A stretch of 64,000 bases of DNA from Flammulina velutipes (GCA_011800155.1 CM022373.1:744001-808000), one strand, 5' to 3'. Numbered from the stretch's first letter, positions 44,038-58,139 are shown. The notes: generated from the letters alone by a model not told the origin. Translations and numbers: made by a program.

Positions 44038-46238
44038 TCATTTACCTTTGCCACTCAACACCTGCCTCAAAACCTTGAATATGAGCACAGGATGCATCAT
44101 CTCGATCGAGGCAGAATCCATCATCGTCAAACTGCGCCACAAGGTTGAGGCTTGAAACACGTTAGTCGAGGACAGTCACGAAAGAGACGAAGATGCTTAC
44201 CAGCTTGTCGATCCTACAGTCCATCAGTATCAGTATGTATGATCTACAATAGGGACGCCTCACCGTCTCTCCTAGGATCTGCAATTGACGACTCAACCAT
44301 CGTATGAGCTTGCCTTGGTCGGAAGTTTCGCCTTCAACGGGGGTAGTTGTGGGTTGACCATAGTCTGTTCGATGAGACTCAACAGTGAGAGCATAAAGCA
44401 CGAGGCTTACCGATAGCCTTGGTCGTTTGCCTTTGTGATAGATGACAATGCTGATGAATGATGTGAAGAGATAAACCATGATAAATGGACTCACCACATG
44501 GGATCAGTTTTATTCGCCTGAGATTGGAATACTCTGCGCGCGAAATCTTTAGGGAGCCGTGCTTCATCGCGGTGTTGATCCAAGATTGTGTTCATGGCCA
44601 TAACACCCATTAGAGCTTTTGCGCAGCCTTGTCTACGAATGTGATTGGTGACTTCGACCTTTGTGCCGTCAGACAGAAGACGTACCCATAAATGGGATTG
44701 ATACGACACACACTATCACCAAGAGCCACGAAGTTGACGGGGAGATTGCTTGATCGTTCATAACGAGTCCAGTACGACGGTCCTGGAAACCCTCGTAAAT
44801 GATGCCAACGTAGAGTAACTTCACATTCAAAACTTACCGACGTGCGCAGCGGTGATTTCCGCTGTGTCCTCGGCTTCATGTAACATTTCCAGGAAAGGGG
44901 TGTACCATGAAGGTAATGGTTTGTCAGTTATCATAGCTTGAGCATGCTGGATGATGCCGTCCACGGTGTCTGGGAGATCATCGATGCCCCATGAGCCGCA
45001 GCATACTTGCACTGTATGAATGTTCCGTCATTGACATTGCCGTTGTCCAATGGATTCGACTTACGAGACCGTCCTTCTGCCTTTGCCGCTCCGAAGTAGC
45101 GTCTATCTCTGGTACCGTCGGGTGTCCGGACTATGACAGCCCCACCGATGTCGTTGTAGCCGCCTGGGATAGGCAATTTGGCGCCTAGTTCGGGGGTGAT
45201 GTGGAAAAGGAATGTCTTGTAGTGCATGTTTGCGCTGAACGCGTCCCGTTTGACGTCCTGAGCGAAGCCAGCGCGTTGTAGCCATTTTGTTCCAGCTTGG
45301 GTGGGTCCGGTACAATCTTATACGGATGTCAGTAAGGATCGGAGGACCAATTGGTTATTATAACCTATGAATAGAGTTGCTAGTATTTCCTTAGACACGC
45401 CTTCTCGGTCGCGGACGAGAGCTGCTTTGATAGTCCGGGATTCATCGACGGAAATGCCAGTTACAGTGCCGATGACTTGTTGGATGTTCGGGTAGCTCTT
45501 GGGATCCAAGACTAACCGACGGAGTAGGGTTTCTAGCCCTCGGCGAGAGGCAAACAGAGTCTTGGGCAGTTGACCGCCGTACCTCTCGGACGGCGGTACT
45601 AAGGAATGGCCGAAGAAGTTGAACTTGTAGTCGGATGAATCAACACTGCAGTGGTCCGGTCAGCACTTGAGTGATGACAGAATTTGGAAGAGAGTTATAC
45701 CCGATGTCGGAGGCTTTACATTCTTCGTCGAAATTGGGGAACAGACGGGACAAGCCTTTGTATAAGATGGGTTGGTTTCCTGTGTGGATTCTTAATGTTA
45801 GGGATCTTTGGGTAGTCTGGAGGACACGAGAGTCTCACCCTGAATTGATGAGTACTGCATGACTCGGGCGCGCGTGGATTTTTGGTTCCACGAATGGTGT
45901 AAGCGGGCGTCTTCTGTGTCTAACCAGTTCTCGCTTTCGACGATTATGATGCGCTCGAAATGGTCGTGGCAGACGCGTGCAGTTATAAGGCCAGCGATGC
46001 TGTGGTTATGTTAGGTCGAGAGAGAGAGAATGGAGGAGCTGAGAGGATACCTTCCACCGCAGACGACGACAGTCCCAGGAATTTTGTCTCTAGAGCTCCT
46101 GGGTTTACCGAGGTAGTCCACATCGTAGAAGCCAGTTTCTTTCGCGATGAAAGCTCTCAGCAAGGCTGCCCAGAGACGAGGGACGAGAAAGTAGATAGCT
46201 GCTGCGACCGAAGCGAGGACAAGATAGATGGAGGGCAT
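44038..46238 (-). CDS. Membrane-anchored FAD-dependent monooxygenase-like protein
   Basis: Many short exons from the ATG at 46238. An N-terminal hydrophobic helix (YLVLASVAAAIYFLVPRLW) precedes the FAD-binding fold. The dinucleotide motif VVVCGGSIAGLITARV is completed across an intron and ends with IIIVESENW, the acidic residue for ribose. Then come the Arg-containing block STRARVMQY, DCTGPTQAG, and the second flavin motif ALGDSVCRINPIYGQGCAKAL. This is the GD...NPxxGQG pattern of hydroxylases such as UbiH and squalene epoxidase relatives. The C-terminal part has DYGQPTTTPVEGE and HPVLIFKVLRQVL. It probably acts at a membrane on a lipophilic substrate, which cannot be named. The last codons (stop 44038-44040) could change if a further splice is used. 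Confidence 0.8.
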
Positions 46239-46554
46239 GTCGGCGGTGCGCTGGCCAAGACGGAATTTGAAGGAAGCAGCTATTTATGTGATATGCATAT
46301 TGGACACTGGTTCCTATCACTACTAGTCAGAAATGGGCGTTGTCGGAGTTCGAGGGGGGGCGTTATGTGTAACCCGGGCGGCCAACGGCCGAATGTTGAT
46401 TGCGGACAACATTGCGCCACATAGTATACGGAGAAGAACATGGGAGAAGGAAACGCGCATCCGGAAGATGCCGATCCCGGCGCGCATTACCACGATCACG
46501 TCTGCATTGCGCCGTCAACATGCGACCTCCATGCCACTCTGACAATTTGCCTGG
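46239..46554. promoter_or_regulatory. Divergent promoter (FAD enzyme / TEL1)
   Basis: These 316 bp lie between two start codons on opposite strands. No clear core motif was picked out. Confidence 0.4.
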
Positions 46555-49500
46555 ATGAGCGTCTCTGTGCAGTCGGCGATCAGAGCATTAGAAAGCACAA
46601 AACTCAAAGACCGCACCGACGCGCTCGCAGCACTCCGACGCACTTTTGAAAGCCGCGCAGGAGCACAAAACTTTAATAACCTGGGGACTGCCAAGTTCTC
46701 ACCATGGGCTAGTCTTTTTGAAGGACTTTTCTGTTGCATACGGATAGAGAGGAACCAGAAATCGGGGCTGGCGGCGGCGGAGAAGAGGCTGGAGGACGCG
46801 GCAAAGGTCGTATTGCTCGTCGTGCAATGCGGTTTGCCTTACTTTAGTGGTAAAGCGGCCAAGGCTCTCATCCCCGGTGCGCTCACTGCCATGAAGGACA
46901 GATCAGCCGATGCGCTCTGTCCAAAGGTCGCACCCAGTCTCTTGTCCGCCATCCACACCTTTGTGCAGGTTCAGCGCCATGTCGACCATCTCCGACGGGA
47001 TCACTGGATAGACATCGTAGAACGCGCATTCAACGTCGTCCTTGGATACGATCTAGCCACCGGTCTCACAGATCCGGTGAACGACAGCCCGACAAGCGAG
47101 GAGGACGAGTACGGAGACGCCACTCCCACTCGCAAACGGGGTCGCGGTGCAGACACAAAACGCGCAACGCCACAACCGCGAACATTCGCCTCTGTATCCG
47201 ACAACCAATCGAAATGCATGGATATTCTCATCGCCATCTTTCGCTCCCCAACAGCCAACATGCATCTTCTCAAATTCGACGAAGATTACGGGCAGCCACT
47301 CGCGCCGGCTATCATCGGCCGCCTCACTGTCGTTCTGGAGGTCTATCCCCCCTCCGCATCCCTCTACTGGAAATACATCCAACTTCTCTTGTCCTTCCTC
47401 CCCCATGTGTCCTTAAACTGTACCGAAGCTCTCGTGAAATTCGCTTCGACATCTTGGAGGCGTCTTATTGCACTATGGGCAACAAAAGACAATCACACCA
47501 AGGAAGGCCTTGTCTCCGTCCTTCACATCCTCTTTCCCTATTTTACAGCCTCTCTTCGTGAGAGCGAAAAGTCTAACACCGTCGATGAATGGATCGATAA
47601 CGCACAGCGGTCCTGGGACGACATGCAAAGGAGCGGTCTGAACAAATGGACGCCCTTGTCCCTCTCTGCCTTACGCCTAGACTTTACCAGCGTCGCTTCC
47701 CCAGAGCTCGATCATGGTGATGCAGATGCCTTCGTGGCTGGTGCATTCCGCGCTGGACACAATTTTACGCGCGCTCAAGCTCTGACCTGGACGGTTTTGC
47801 GTTTTCAGGCAGATTGCGCATCCAAAGTAAGCATCCATCAAGTTATTGGCACCTTCTTTTGAATTCTACACATTCAGCTTTATGAACTCCGTGACACGGT
47901 AGCTTCGTACGGTCACCGCCCGAACAAGAGGCTTCGGCTGGACCAACTGGATCCCGTTAATGCGCTCTTGCATTCTCTCACCAAGGAAGCGGCTGTCCCC
48001 GCACCGACGAGAATATATGAATTGCAGCTCCTTCTCTTTATAATCGACTACCACTGGACGGTCCTCCATGCTGAACTACAAGAAAAAGTCGTCGCTGCAC
48101 TATCCGGCATCATTCTCTCCAATCTGGCAGATAGTAATATATTGACCTGGACGTGCCTATGCATCGCTAGTGTCGCGCACGCCGACAGCCGTTCGAGTCT
48201 TCTTCCGCGGGGTATCACTCCGACGGGTAGTGAGCAGATGGCCGCGATGTGGGACTCCATTTGGGCCAACATCGTGCGACGGGCGAACCTGTCGAGCGTA
48301 TGTAGAGCAGCATGTCATGCAGCGAGGGCATTGCTCCTTCACATTGATGCACATTCCACTCGATTCCCCTCTCCCCCTCTCAGCAACCCACGCGTTCTTG
48401 CAGATATCGAGAATCTCGCGAAGGACCTGGACGTACAGGGCCCGACATATCCATATGACTCGGTCTGCTTGTTTCTGGCGCACTGCCTGCAAGTGACAAG
48501 TAAAGACATGCGTCTTTATCGGATGCAGCTGGAAGACAAGGTTCTTACGTGGTTTTTGGAATGCTGGAAGTTGACGAGGACGGATGGAAATATTCTACCT
48601 GCGCACACGACCCGGGATATTCTCTACCTTCTCGAGACCGTATGCGCGTTTACACGCCGAAGCGATGTTGTTTGCAGCATCATATTGCCGCGATGCGATG
48701 TTGTGGAGATTGTCGAGCAGGAGCATCGGATTTCGATCGTCCGCGATTATATCTTGGATGTCGTTCTTCCAGAGTCGATCACCGCTAAGAACACACCGGA
48801 TACCACAGAGCATGCGTCTTATTCGAGCGAACAACCTTTAGTCGAACCTGGACACCGTCAGCGCAGGTTGTCCATCTCTATGCTGCAGACGCTCGAGGCT
48901 ATGGTCGAGACGTGGTCGAACATCGCGAAGGAAGCGAATCCTTCAGTTATCAGTGTCCGTCGAGCTCTTGACATGGCCGTGGTCGCCCTTGCGTTTCAAA
49001 GCCTCCTCATATACAACGGCATCCGCTGCGAGAAGCTTGTAGTCCAGACGGCCAGTAAGGCGATCGCCCTGCTGATTTCTTTGGTCAAGCAAAGAAGTTG
49101 GAGTTACGCTGAACAGACGTTGGTGCTGTCTGCCCTCGAGCCGACCATTTCGACAGGGGAGCGACCCTCGGATAATGTTCCTTTCGTTGATCTGGTGTCT
49201 CCCGAGGTTAGCTCTGGGATCAGAGCCGATATAATGAACAATGTGACTCTCGAAGGTCGTTATTCGTTCAAACGCCGTCGGACGTCGAGGATGGATTTTC
49301 AAAGAGTTCTTTGGCGGAGTTTTGAGGTAACGTGGATTATGTCCTGTTGAGTTATGAAGGAAGATAATTTGATGCAATTTGAACAGGATCAATATCTCCA
49401 GGAAATCAACTGTACCATGAAGGACATCGTACGGACGTTGTGTTCCAGCGACCTGTCTGCGGATGGCGCAGTTGTGGATGACGGTTGGGGGAGTATCAGA

Positions 49501-52500
49501 ACGGGAGAGACTACGACGGGCCAGAGCACCCAAGGAAGTGAGTATACGGCATGTGCCATGTCTGTGGCAGACACGTGCATGTCGGTCCTTACGAAGGTGC
49601 CCCTCGTCCAATCTGTTTCTGGGATGCCAACGCGCGACAAGGAATTGTTCGATCTAGTCATATCATGCGACGACGAGACCTTCATAGCCCTCTGTACCCC
49701 CTTGTTCGAGCAGTTCCGCACAAACTCCCTCCACATCAGTTTTGATTCCATGGACAAAATCTGCGAAATTCTCGACCGCTTGGCTCGCAAGTATCACTTC
49801 AATCAGGGCGAAGCGTACCACCTGGCCATTATGCTCTTTTTCGATTCGGCCTTTGAGGCATGGTGCAAGTTGCCTAACCCCCCGGAGAGCGGGATTTCGT
49901 TGTTGAGGGGTCTTTGCGAGAGTGCCAAGGATGGCAAACTGAAGGGTTGGAGGGTCCGTGACGCCGTGTTACGGCTGTGTAGTCGTTTCCTCGTCGAGGA
50001 CCCGCATTTGAGTGGATGGCCTGATGCGTCTAGGGAGGAGGACTGGGATGATATCAGCCCTGGCGATATCGTCAATTCGATGAATAAGGATTTGGATACG
50101 AGGATCAGGTTCCGAGCAGCTACTTGCAGTGCTCGTCTGTTCTCGTCCGCTCAATCGAGACGCGAGGATTCGGGTGAACTCTACTTGAAGCTGCGGGAAT
50201 TTCTCTGCAATGACCTCAATGAGTATGTGTCATTTGTGTCCTATTCTACAAGGCTTGCAATTGATATTTTTTCCAGATACGAACCCATGATGACGCGAAC
50301 TCTCTGTCTGGCCAATGTTATGGTCATCAGCTCAGGAGCGCGACGGGGCTCATACTGGAATTTAATCGAGATTCTATTACAAGACTCCCCGTACCAGGAC
50401 GCCTACGAGCGAAGCGCATCTGTCGTCCTCGATCGCGCCTCCAAGAAACTCGGGCTTGACAACCTCGTCGCTCTCTTCGAAAATCACGCAGCACAAGTGG
50501 CATACGCGTTGTTATACCAGAAGTCCGGTGTCGATCAATTCCCTCCCCATGTCCTTGGTTTCGCAGACCGCAAAGAGTTTGCGCAGGCAACGTTCCGTGC
50601 CTTCACGCCCGTCAACCTCACATCAAACGAGGCCCCGCTCACAGCCGTGGGTCGACAGTTGTTCAAAGGGCATTGCAACATGCTCTCCATCGACGAAGAC
50701 GACGGGATAGCGTTGTGCTTTGGGGAGATTGTTGGATATCGGATGTTATCGCGGGAGACGAAAGATTTTGATGCGACGCTCGTCGACTTGTTGTCCGTGA
50801 CGAGGCTGAATGCGGAAGATTTCCCGGACATGATTCGAGGTCGACTAGATGTCGCGTCCGCGTGCGTTGTTTCCGCCCTCTCTGACTATGACATCTCGCC
50901 TACGGGAGGGATCTGTCATGACCTGGACGTGAACGATCCGAGTATGAAGAAGAGGCGCGTGTTCGAGGATTTGGTGCGCTTGCGGAAACCTGAGAAGTTC
51001 ATGACACACGAGCCGCACCATCCACGAGCTGGTGCTCTCGAGATTCTTCAGACGTTTGACTGGCTTGACCGGTTCCTGGCAGAGGGAGAAGTCAACGCTC
51101 TGACATACCATGTCTTGCAGCATGTGTTTGCTGCGATGGAGAGGACGGTACTCGTCAATGAGCAGATCCGCATCCTCAACGGTCTCTGCATCTGGATCGC
51201 GACGCGGCACGAATCCTTCAATGACTCTACCATCCTGCATGTCCTCTTCCGGGGCGCGATCTCCCTCCTACACCAACCGGATCTGGCTCGTGGCGCGCAA
51301 TCTATCCTAGCATGGGCGTTTGCGAGATATCGCGCCGATGGGCACAGTGATTCCAGGTTCCCAGATCACTTGATACGTATTTGCCGACTCTCGTCGGATT
51401 ATGCGTCGTCAGCCAACTCCGACCTGAGATCGTTGGGTGAAGACCTTGGCCAGTGGATCGATGCTGAGACTATCGCCATCTCCAAGATGGAGAAGCAGGC
51501 TCATCAGGTGCTTTTGGCCTTGCCGACGTGGTCTCGCCCCCTGGTGGGAGAACTTCAAGAGCTCTATGCTACTATCAGCACGATAGGACTTTGTCAGACA
51601 CTTGCTAGTCCTAGCGTGTCAGCCAACAAGTTTCATATTGTTGGCCATTTACGGGACCATGCATTGGCGGGAGATTATTCGCATGTCGATTCATCTGCGT
51701 CGGATTTCTGGCGCCTGAAGGCGTGTATACCTCCTGGAGATCGACTCCTACGAGAGGACGTGGACGCGTTTGCAGGATTGTTGATGTGGAATAAGGGTTT
51801 TATCGATGGCTTTGCGAGTAATTTGCATGTGGAGAAGCCAAGAGAGGGGGACGAGACGAGGAAGAAGAAAAAGCAGAAGGATATGGGACCGCTTCCGCTG
51901 CATCTACCAATTCTCAACGTGCTTTTATCCCTCATCACGGAGAATGATTTCGGACGTCGCGATTGTGCGTATCAGACGCTTAGGACGCTTGTGGGATTCA
52001 CCGGAGATCTGGAAAACTATCTCGATCGTGGGTTGAAAGATGAAGTGCTGTTTCTGAAGATCTTCTCTCCGCCTTTGGTTGTGCATGCACCTCGGGACAT
52101 CGAAGAGTTACTTTCGTCTGATGTCTTCACTTCTACGACATCCAACTTTCCTGCGTGGATATGTGCCATCGCTCAGCTCTTTAGCGAAATATTAGCCCAA
52201 TCGGATGCCTTTTACGCCCAACTCCTGGTCATCGTGAAGAAGGATCCGAGCTTTTGCAAGCAAATCATTCCTTTCTTGGTCTCAGTCTTACTCCAACCCA
52301 AAACCGTCGATGAAGTAAGGGCCTACATTCCGCACAAACGACATAGCTCTACGCTCTCTCGCTACTTCTCCCAAGTGCTGGCATCAGACAACGTCGACGT
52401 CGCCTGTGTACGTTCCATCGTCGATATCATTCTACATCTCCGCACACTCGGATCTACAAAGGAGGGTGTCGATCCCCTTTGCCATGATAAGTGGTTGAAA

Positions 52501-55500
52501 GTCGACTACATTCTACTTGCCAGGAGTGCCATCACTTGTGCCGCCTACACGACTGCTCTTCTCTTCCTTGAGCTGGCAGTGGAGTATGATAAAGAGAGCC
52601 AGGCTGACGCCACTGCCGTAGAGCAAGTTCTGTACGACATCTATGGCAATATCGACGAACCAGATGGTTTCTACGGAATCAAGCCAACGAATCTTTCCCA
52701 TTTCTTGTTGAATCGTTTCCATCACGAGGGTCAGTGGGACAAGGCATTCCGATTCCATGGCGCAGCTTTGGAGGCTGGCGATACGAGTCCTCAACAGGTC
52801 AATGGCCTCATGAAATCGTTGCACGCATTTGGCTTCAACTCTCTCGCGTCAGTGACAGCACAGGGTTCTTTGGCGCAGGCTGGGCATTCGGACATGACGT
52901 ACAGCCTGGGCTGGAGGACGGATACGTGGGACATTCCGGATCGTTACAGCGAGGATAGCTCTGAAGCTTCCTTGTACTTTTCTTTGCGCTCGCTCCATGT
53001 CGAACGGGATCAAAGTTCCACCGATGCGACTTTACAACGCTACCTGTTCCGGGAGATGCAAAGACTACGGGCGTTGGGCTCTGAAAATATCAAGCAGATC
53101 CGGGAAGTCATTCGCAATATCCTTTGCCTCCACCAGTTGTCGCAGTCCTCTTTGGACTCTTTCCCAGCTCTCTTATCCGCGAAGGATACTGATATTACGC
53201 GCTGGGCCGGATTTTCGCAGGTGGAACCTGGCTTCGAGTGAGTCTGTTTACACATTATAATTCATGACGTGCTTATTCGTCTTAGGTTTGGTATAGCTGA
53301 GAGCATCATCGCAACTCGACTCTCGATGGTTCACTCTGCTCAGAAGAGGGAAGATCGCCACACGATCGGTCGGCTGTCGACACCTTTCTCAGCAACCATG
53401 CGAGTGCTCGAAAGGCAGTCTTTGTTATTCCTATCAGCCCTAGCTCGCTCTGAAGAGCAGGGGCAGATAGCTTTGAACTCCATCATTCGAGCAGAAGGGC
53501 TCGAGAGGCCGACTCCGTTCGAAGTCTCCGAGGAATTCGCGAACGTTCTTTGGTCGCAGAGCGAAGAGAAGCGTGCGGTAGAGCTTCTGAAGCAGCTCAG
53601 GAATGGTACCAAGGCCTCGAAATCAACGTTAGCTGCTATCAATGCACGTCTGGTAAGTCTAAGCAACCTAATTTGCTTCTCGAGCTTATTGTGTTACAGG
53701 GAACCTGGACTGCAGAGGCCTGCCTAGAGAAACCGTCTGTAATTTGGCACGACTTTTTCTCTCCCGCCATCGCACTTACTTCCGCTGCTGGTCATGAAAT
53801 GGACAACGACAGAAGTGCAGCCGTATATCATGCGTGTGCCATCTTTGCCGAGGCGCAATACTACGCCATCGCAAAATCACCGGAGACCCTGCGCCTCAAG
53901 GTGTACATAGAGCGCCGCAAACAAGAGCTCGCACGACGCCCCAAGGAGAAAGCAGTCGACCAAGTGTTGCAAAGAGACGAAGGCTTATTCCAGCAGAGCG
54001 TGACAGAGCTTGGCACATTCCTTCGAAGTGCTATTGACATGTATGCCCGCTCCCTGGAGTTTTCTGACGATTACGACAACGAGGCGTCCATCCGACTTTG
54101 TTCACTTTGGCTGGCGAACTTTGACAACGATCGCATCGAATCGACGGTGGCAGCTGCTGCCTTCAGCCGTGTTCCATCCCGTAAACTGGTGTTCCTCGCA
54201 GTATGACTATCCTTATTGCATGCAATGTCTTTTGGTTTAACTCTTTGACAGCACCAATTATGCGCTCGTATGTCAACGAAGGAGACCAACAATCAGAAAT
54301 GCCTCATGGCTCTGATCCAACGCATGTGTGCGGAACATCCTTTCCACAGCCTCTACCAAGTCTACTGTTTGCGCCAGAGCAAGATTCCTCTTCATCAGGC
54401 ACAAGGGGATGCTAGTTCCCGTCGCAGTCTCGCTGCCACAAATGTTTTTGAACGTTTGAACCAAGTACCTCAACACCGAGAACGCGTTGCGGACGTGGAA
54501 GCTTTATGCGAAGCAGCTTTACAATGGGCCGTGTTTCCCATCAAAGGCAAGAATGCGTATGGTCACCTCGGTACACATTTCCCTGTTCCCGCTAGTCAAG
54601 GCCTCAAAATCTTGAACCTATCTGGGGGCGAGTCTATCACCTCGACTGACAGGAGGAAATCCAAATCGAAACGTCACATCAGTGTTCCAGTAATGACCGT
54701 TCATACGCCTATCGATCGTACGATGGAATACAAGGACTGTGCATGGTTTGAGCGCTTCGACACTTCTTTCAGTACTGCTGGAGGTATCAACCTTCCGAAG
54801 ATCATAAAATGCTATGACCATACGGGTAAGACCCATAGACAACTGGTATGTCTGACCCTCTACGCGCATCGTATCAGCTTTTTGACTTCCAATCGCAGTT
54901 CAAAGGGGAGGGGAATGACGATCTACGCCAGGATGCAGTCATGGAACAGGTGTTTGAACTAGTGAACACTGTCCTAGCTCGGGACCGGAGAACAAAGCGT
55001 CGGGATTTGAAGGTTCGAGACTACAAAGTGATACCTCTCTCTCCAGGCGCAGGTGTTCTGGAGTTCGTCGACAACACCACTCCAATGCGCAATTGGCTCA
55101 TAGACGCGCACAGACGCTACACCCCAAGCAACACTACCAAACTCGGCGTGGTCATGTCTGCCGCCGCCGACCTGGGTAAAACACACAAAGAAAACTTCGT
55201 CCTGCAGCAGAACTACGAAAAGTTGACCGCGGATTACCACAAGATACTCAAGGCCTGTCCACCAGTCATGCGTCATTACTTTACGGAGGTTCACAAGCAA
55301 CCTATGGCCTGGTTCAAGATGCGCTTGAACTACACTCGGAGCGTAGCCACAACCTCGATTGTGGGACACATCCTTGGATTGGGTGATCGCCATACCAGCA
55401 ACATCCTGATGGACAACAGCACCGGGGAGCTTGTTCACATTGACCTGGGAATTGCATTCGACCAGGGGAAGAACCTCCGGATCGTCGAGCGTGTGCCATT

Positions 55501-55965
55501 CAGGATGACGTCCAACATCGTGGATGGCATGGGCATCGCTGGGACGGACGGGGTGTTCCAGCGGTGCGCGGAAGAGACGCTTCGGGTGCTGCGCGAGGGA
55601 CGAGGGGTCATCATGACGATTTTGGAGGTGTTTCGCCATGATCCGCTGCATTCGTGGACGACGAATGATTGGAGGGCGGCCAAGGCGCAGCCGGAGCGGG
55701 AGGAGGATATACAGCAGTTCATGAGGCATCACCAGATAGATATCACGATCAATAGCGCCAAGTCTGAGGAGGCGGCTGATAGAGCGTTGAGTGGGGTGTC
55801 ACAGAAGTTGGACCCGTCTTTGAGTGTGGCGGCTACTGTTAGCGGGCTCGTTGCGGAGGCGAAAGATCCAGAGAATCTTTCGAAGATGTTTCCAGGTATT
55901 TGGTCATGATGCCAATGCTTGTGCTTTGACTGACTTTGACTCTAGGATGGATGTCGCATATATAG
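46555..55965 (+). CDS. TEL1: Tel1/ATM checkpoint kinase
   Basis: A 9.4-kb gene with about eight short introns, encoding close to 3,000 residues. The N-terminus carries the TAN motif pattern (LESTKLKDRTDALAALR). A very long alpha-helical HEAT-like solenoid follows, then the FAT region. The PI3K-like kinase domain (from about 54780) has PKIIKCYDHTGK, FKGEGNDDLRQDAVM, the catalytic loop GLGDRHTSNILMD and the metal motif HIDLGIAF. The FATC tail VSGLVAEAKDPENLSKMFPGW ends in a final mini-exon as GWMSHI (TAG 55963-55965). Tel1/ATM senses double-strand breaks and short telomeres. The TAN motif and C-terminus favour Tel1 over Mec1. The 54-nt segment at about 50225-50278 has intron-like ends but is also open in frame. 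Confidence 0.95.
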
Positions 55966-56206
55966 ATGGTTGAATGAGAGTAGGAATGTACCAACATACC
56001 CCAGCATTGCATTTATGATTGTATCGAATAGGACTTACATGCTTCTCAATTTACAGGATTGTTTTTACTCTTTCGTTGATACAGAAGATACAGATCGAGT
56101 CAGAAAACGTTATGATACGACGACACCTAGCAGCCAGATAGTTCTTGGAATGTAATAATGCATAGGCATAGAAGATAATACAATTGAAGTTGATAAGACA
56201 AATATT
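55966..56206. other. Convergent 3' region
   Basis: This is the 3' flank of TEL1 and of the minus-strand gene. It is A/T-rich and no gene is seen. Confidence 0.4.
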
Positions 56207-57010
56207 TCACTTGGGGGGAGGTGTTGGGGGACCTAGACACTGTTTAATAGGGCTATGAGCTGAAGCGTGAATGGCATACCAAATAAACCTGAACGAGGCG
56301 GTGGTCCAGGTGTCCCCGGCAGTGGCTGGGCTGGGGTAGCCATCATTGGCGCCGGCGAGAGCAGAGGATTCGCTGTAGAGCCAATGAGAATAGATACAAC
56401 GACAAAAAAGACAATACGGACGGCGCCATTGAGCCCAAGCTGGCATATTAGGACGGGGAGGTTCCAAAGGCGGGATACCAGCTGGTGGCGGTGGCGGTGA
56501 ACCTGGCCCGGGTCCTGGTCCTTTGATCTTGCGCCTCTCTGGACGTTTATGGACGACGCGCCAGCCGGGTCGAGCGGGCTCTACCGGCCCGTCGGCTGGG
56601 GGAGGCGGGGGAGGCGCCTGGATCATTGCCTGTGGCTCGGTCGACTGGCGACGTGTGAGCAGCAGTCAAATTTAAAAGGATCCAGACGTACCTGCGGACG
56701 CCATTCTGGCGAGTATTCCCCTCCAGCACCGTGCTTGGACTTGACGGCCATGAGTTCCGCGATTTCACTGAACGACGAGTTAGCTTCCGTTGAACATGGA
56801 TGATGGATCGACGCACTATTGCAGGGCGCGACGCTCGTCTCGCAGCTTTCCAACTTCTGCCAGGAGGATGCGCACTTCGCTTGCTAGGGCTTTGCTAAAG
56901 TCGTTAATGTATCTGCCAATGTGCGATGATTTAGCGATTAGCGCTGCGTGGAATTGGATGCGAAGCACGGTTTACTTGGGAGGATTACCGTTAAATTTCC
57001 CGTTTGACAT
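56207..57010 (-). CDS. Proline-rich protein with N-terminal coiled coil
   Basis: Six exons from the ATG at 57010 (MSNGKFNGNPPKY). The N-terminal half forms a charged helix (FSKALASEVRILLAEVGKL, RDERRALQYEIAELMAVKS), then EYSPEWRPQ. The C-terminal half is Pro/Gly-rich: a run of prolines, GWRVVHKRPERRKIKG, PMMATPAQPLPGTPG. The last intron (GTATGC...TCTAG) gives the ending SGLFGPPTPPPK. All splice joints keep one frame, which supports a real gene. I do not recognise the family. Its role may be that of an adaptor (inference only). Confidence 0.7.
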
Positions 57011-57220
57011 TGCCAGCGTGAAGAGTAGGTGAGCTGGAGAACGCCAGTCGACGGATTAGCAACTTTCTATGTAGTCGTTCGTGGCAAAGTACCAAAGCCC
57101 AACTGCTTCACACGTGCTGATCAGAAGCCCGTGGAAAGTTCCGGATGTATGGATGTGGCGTATATAATATCATAGTCAAGCGGCGCTACAAATTACATTT
57201 TGGTTAAATACGAGTCGTGT

Positions 57221-58065
57221 CTACAGATCCTTTTCAGGATCATAGATGTTCAATAAGCCTCCGGGTTGAATCAACTCTGGAACTTGGCTGGACTGAAAAG
57301 GCCGCAACAGCGACAACCTCCGCGAGAAGTAATATTGAACTCTCCCGGCCTGTCCTGCTCTACCGTATCCCGTCCAAATGGAGTTGAACAACGCATCGTC
57401 CAACGTGGCAATCTCGAAGCTCTCCCTTCGACAAATTCCTTCAAACCGCCTCATCCTGGTCTCCAAATGCTCCGTCGCCGGGGGGAGCGCCGAAAGTCGG
57501 TCCTTGAGCAAGACAAAAATACTTGGTAGCTGATTGCGTAGCTCAAAGCGCGGTGCGAACCAAGGGATCTGCTTCAGCACGGGCGCTAGAGGGCTTCCCA
57601 TTTTCTGAGCCAAGGAGACCTCACCCTGCTCTAGCTCCAAGAGCAGGTAGAATATGGTGGCGTGCAAATCCTGCACCTTGTCGAAAAATTTGGCGAAATC
57701 TTTCAGTGCCTCCTGGGAGCACATGGGTGCCGTAGGAGCTGGTCGTATCCGCTTAGTGGGTGTGCCAAAGTTTAGGAGATATCTGTAGGTGGAAAGGAGG
57801 CACTCTCTGCATAGCTCGAGCACTTCGAGTATGTTGGTTATGACACGCTGATATTGCAATCTGAGGTGGAGAATGACGGGTAGCGTTGAGCTTGGTGCGT
57901 GAGATACTGTGTGGAAAGTCAAGTTGTTGATGTCTGAGAAGATCACTCGAGTCATCTGTGATATAACTGGCAGTAGTTCAGAGAAGAACACTTCGGTGCG
58001 GTTTTCCTACAAAGATTACTTAGAGTTGTGTTCAGTGAATGTGAGTTGGTACGTACATCAGACAT
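57221..58065 (-). CDS. Unrecognised helical protein with a 9-nt first coding exon
   Basis: The second exon (57221 to about 58007) is open for 262 codons and strongly helical, with DINNLTFHTVSHAPSS, LKDFAKFFDKVQDLHATI, PWFAPRFELRNQLPS and YYFSRRLSLLRPFQ. It has no ATG at its 5' end. A canonical intron (GTACGT...TTGTAG) upstream links it to ATGTCTGAT at 58057-58065, giving MSDENRTEVFF. I know of no family match. It lies where the body of a duplicated F-box gene would be expected, next to that gene's 3' fragment. Confidence 0.6.
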
Positions 58066-58139
58066 TGGGATTGATTCAATTCAGACACAAGAGGAGGCGA
58101 TCGCTGGATCTCTGGATCCAAAGTTGGATGATCGGACCA

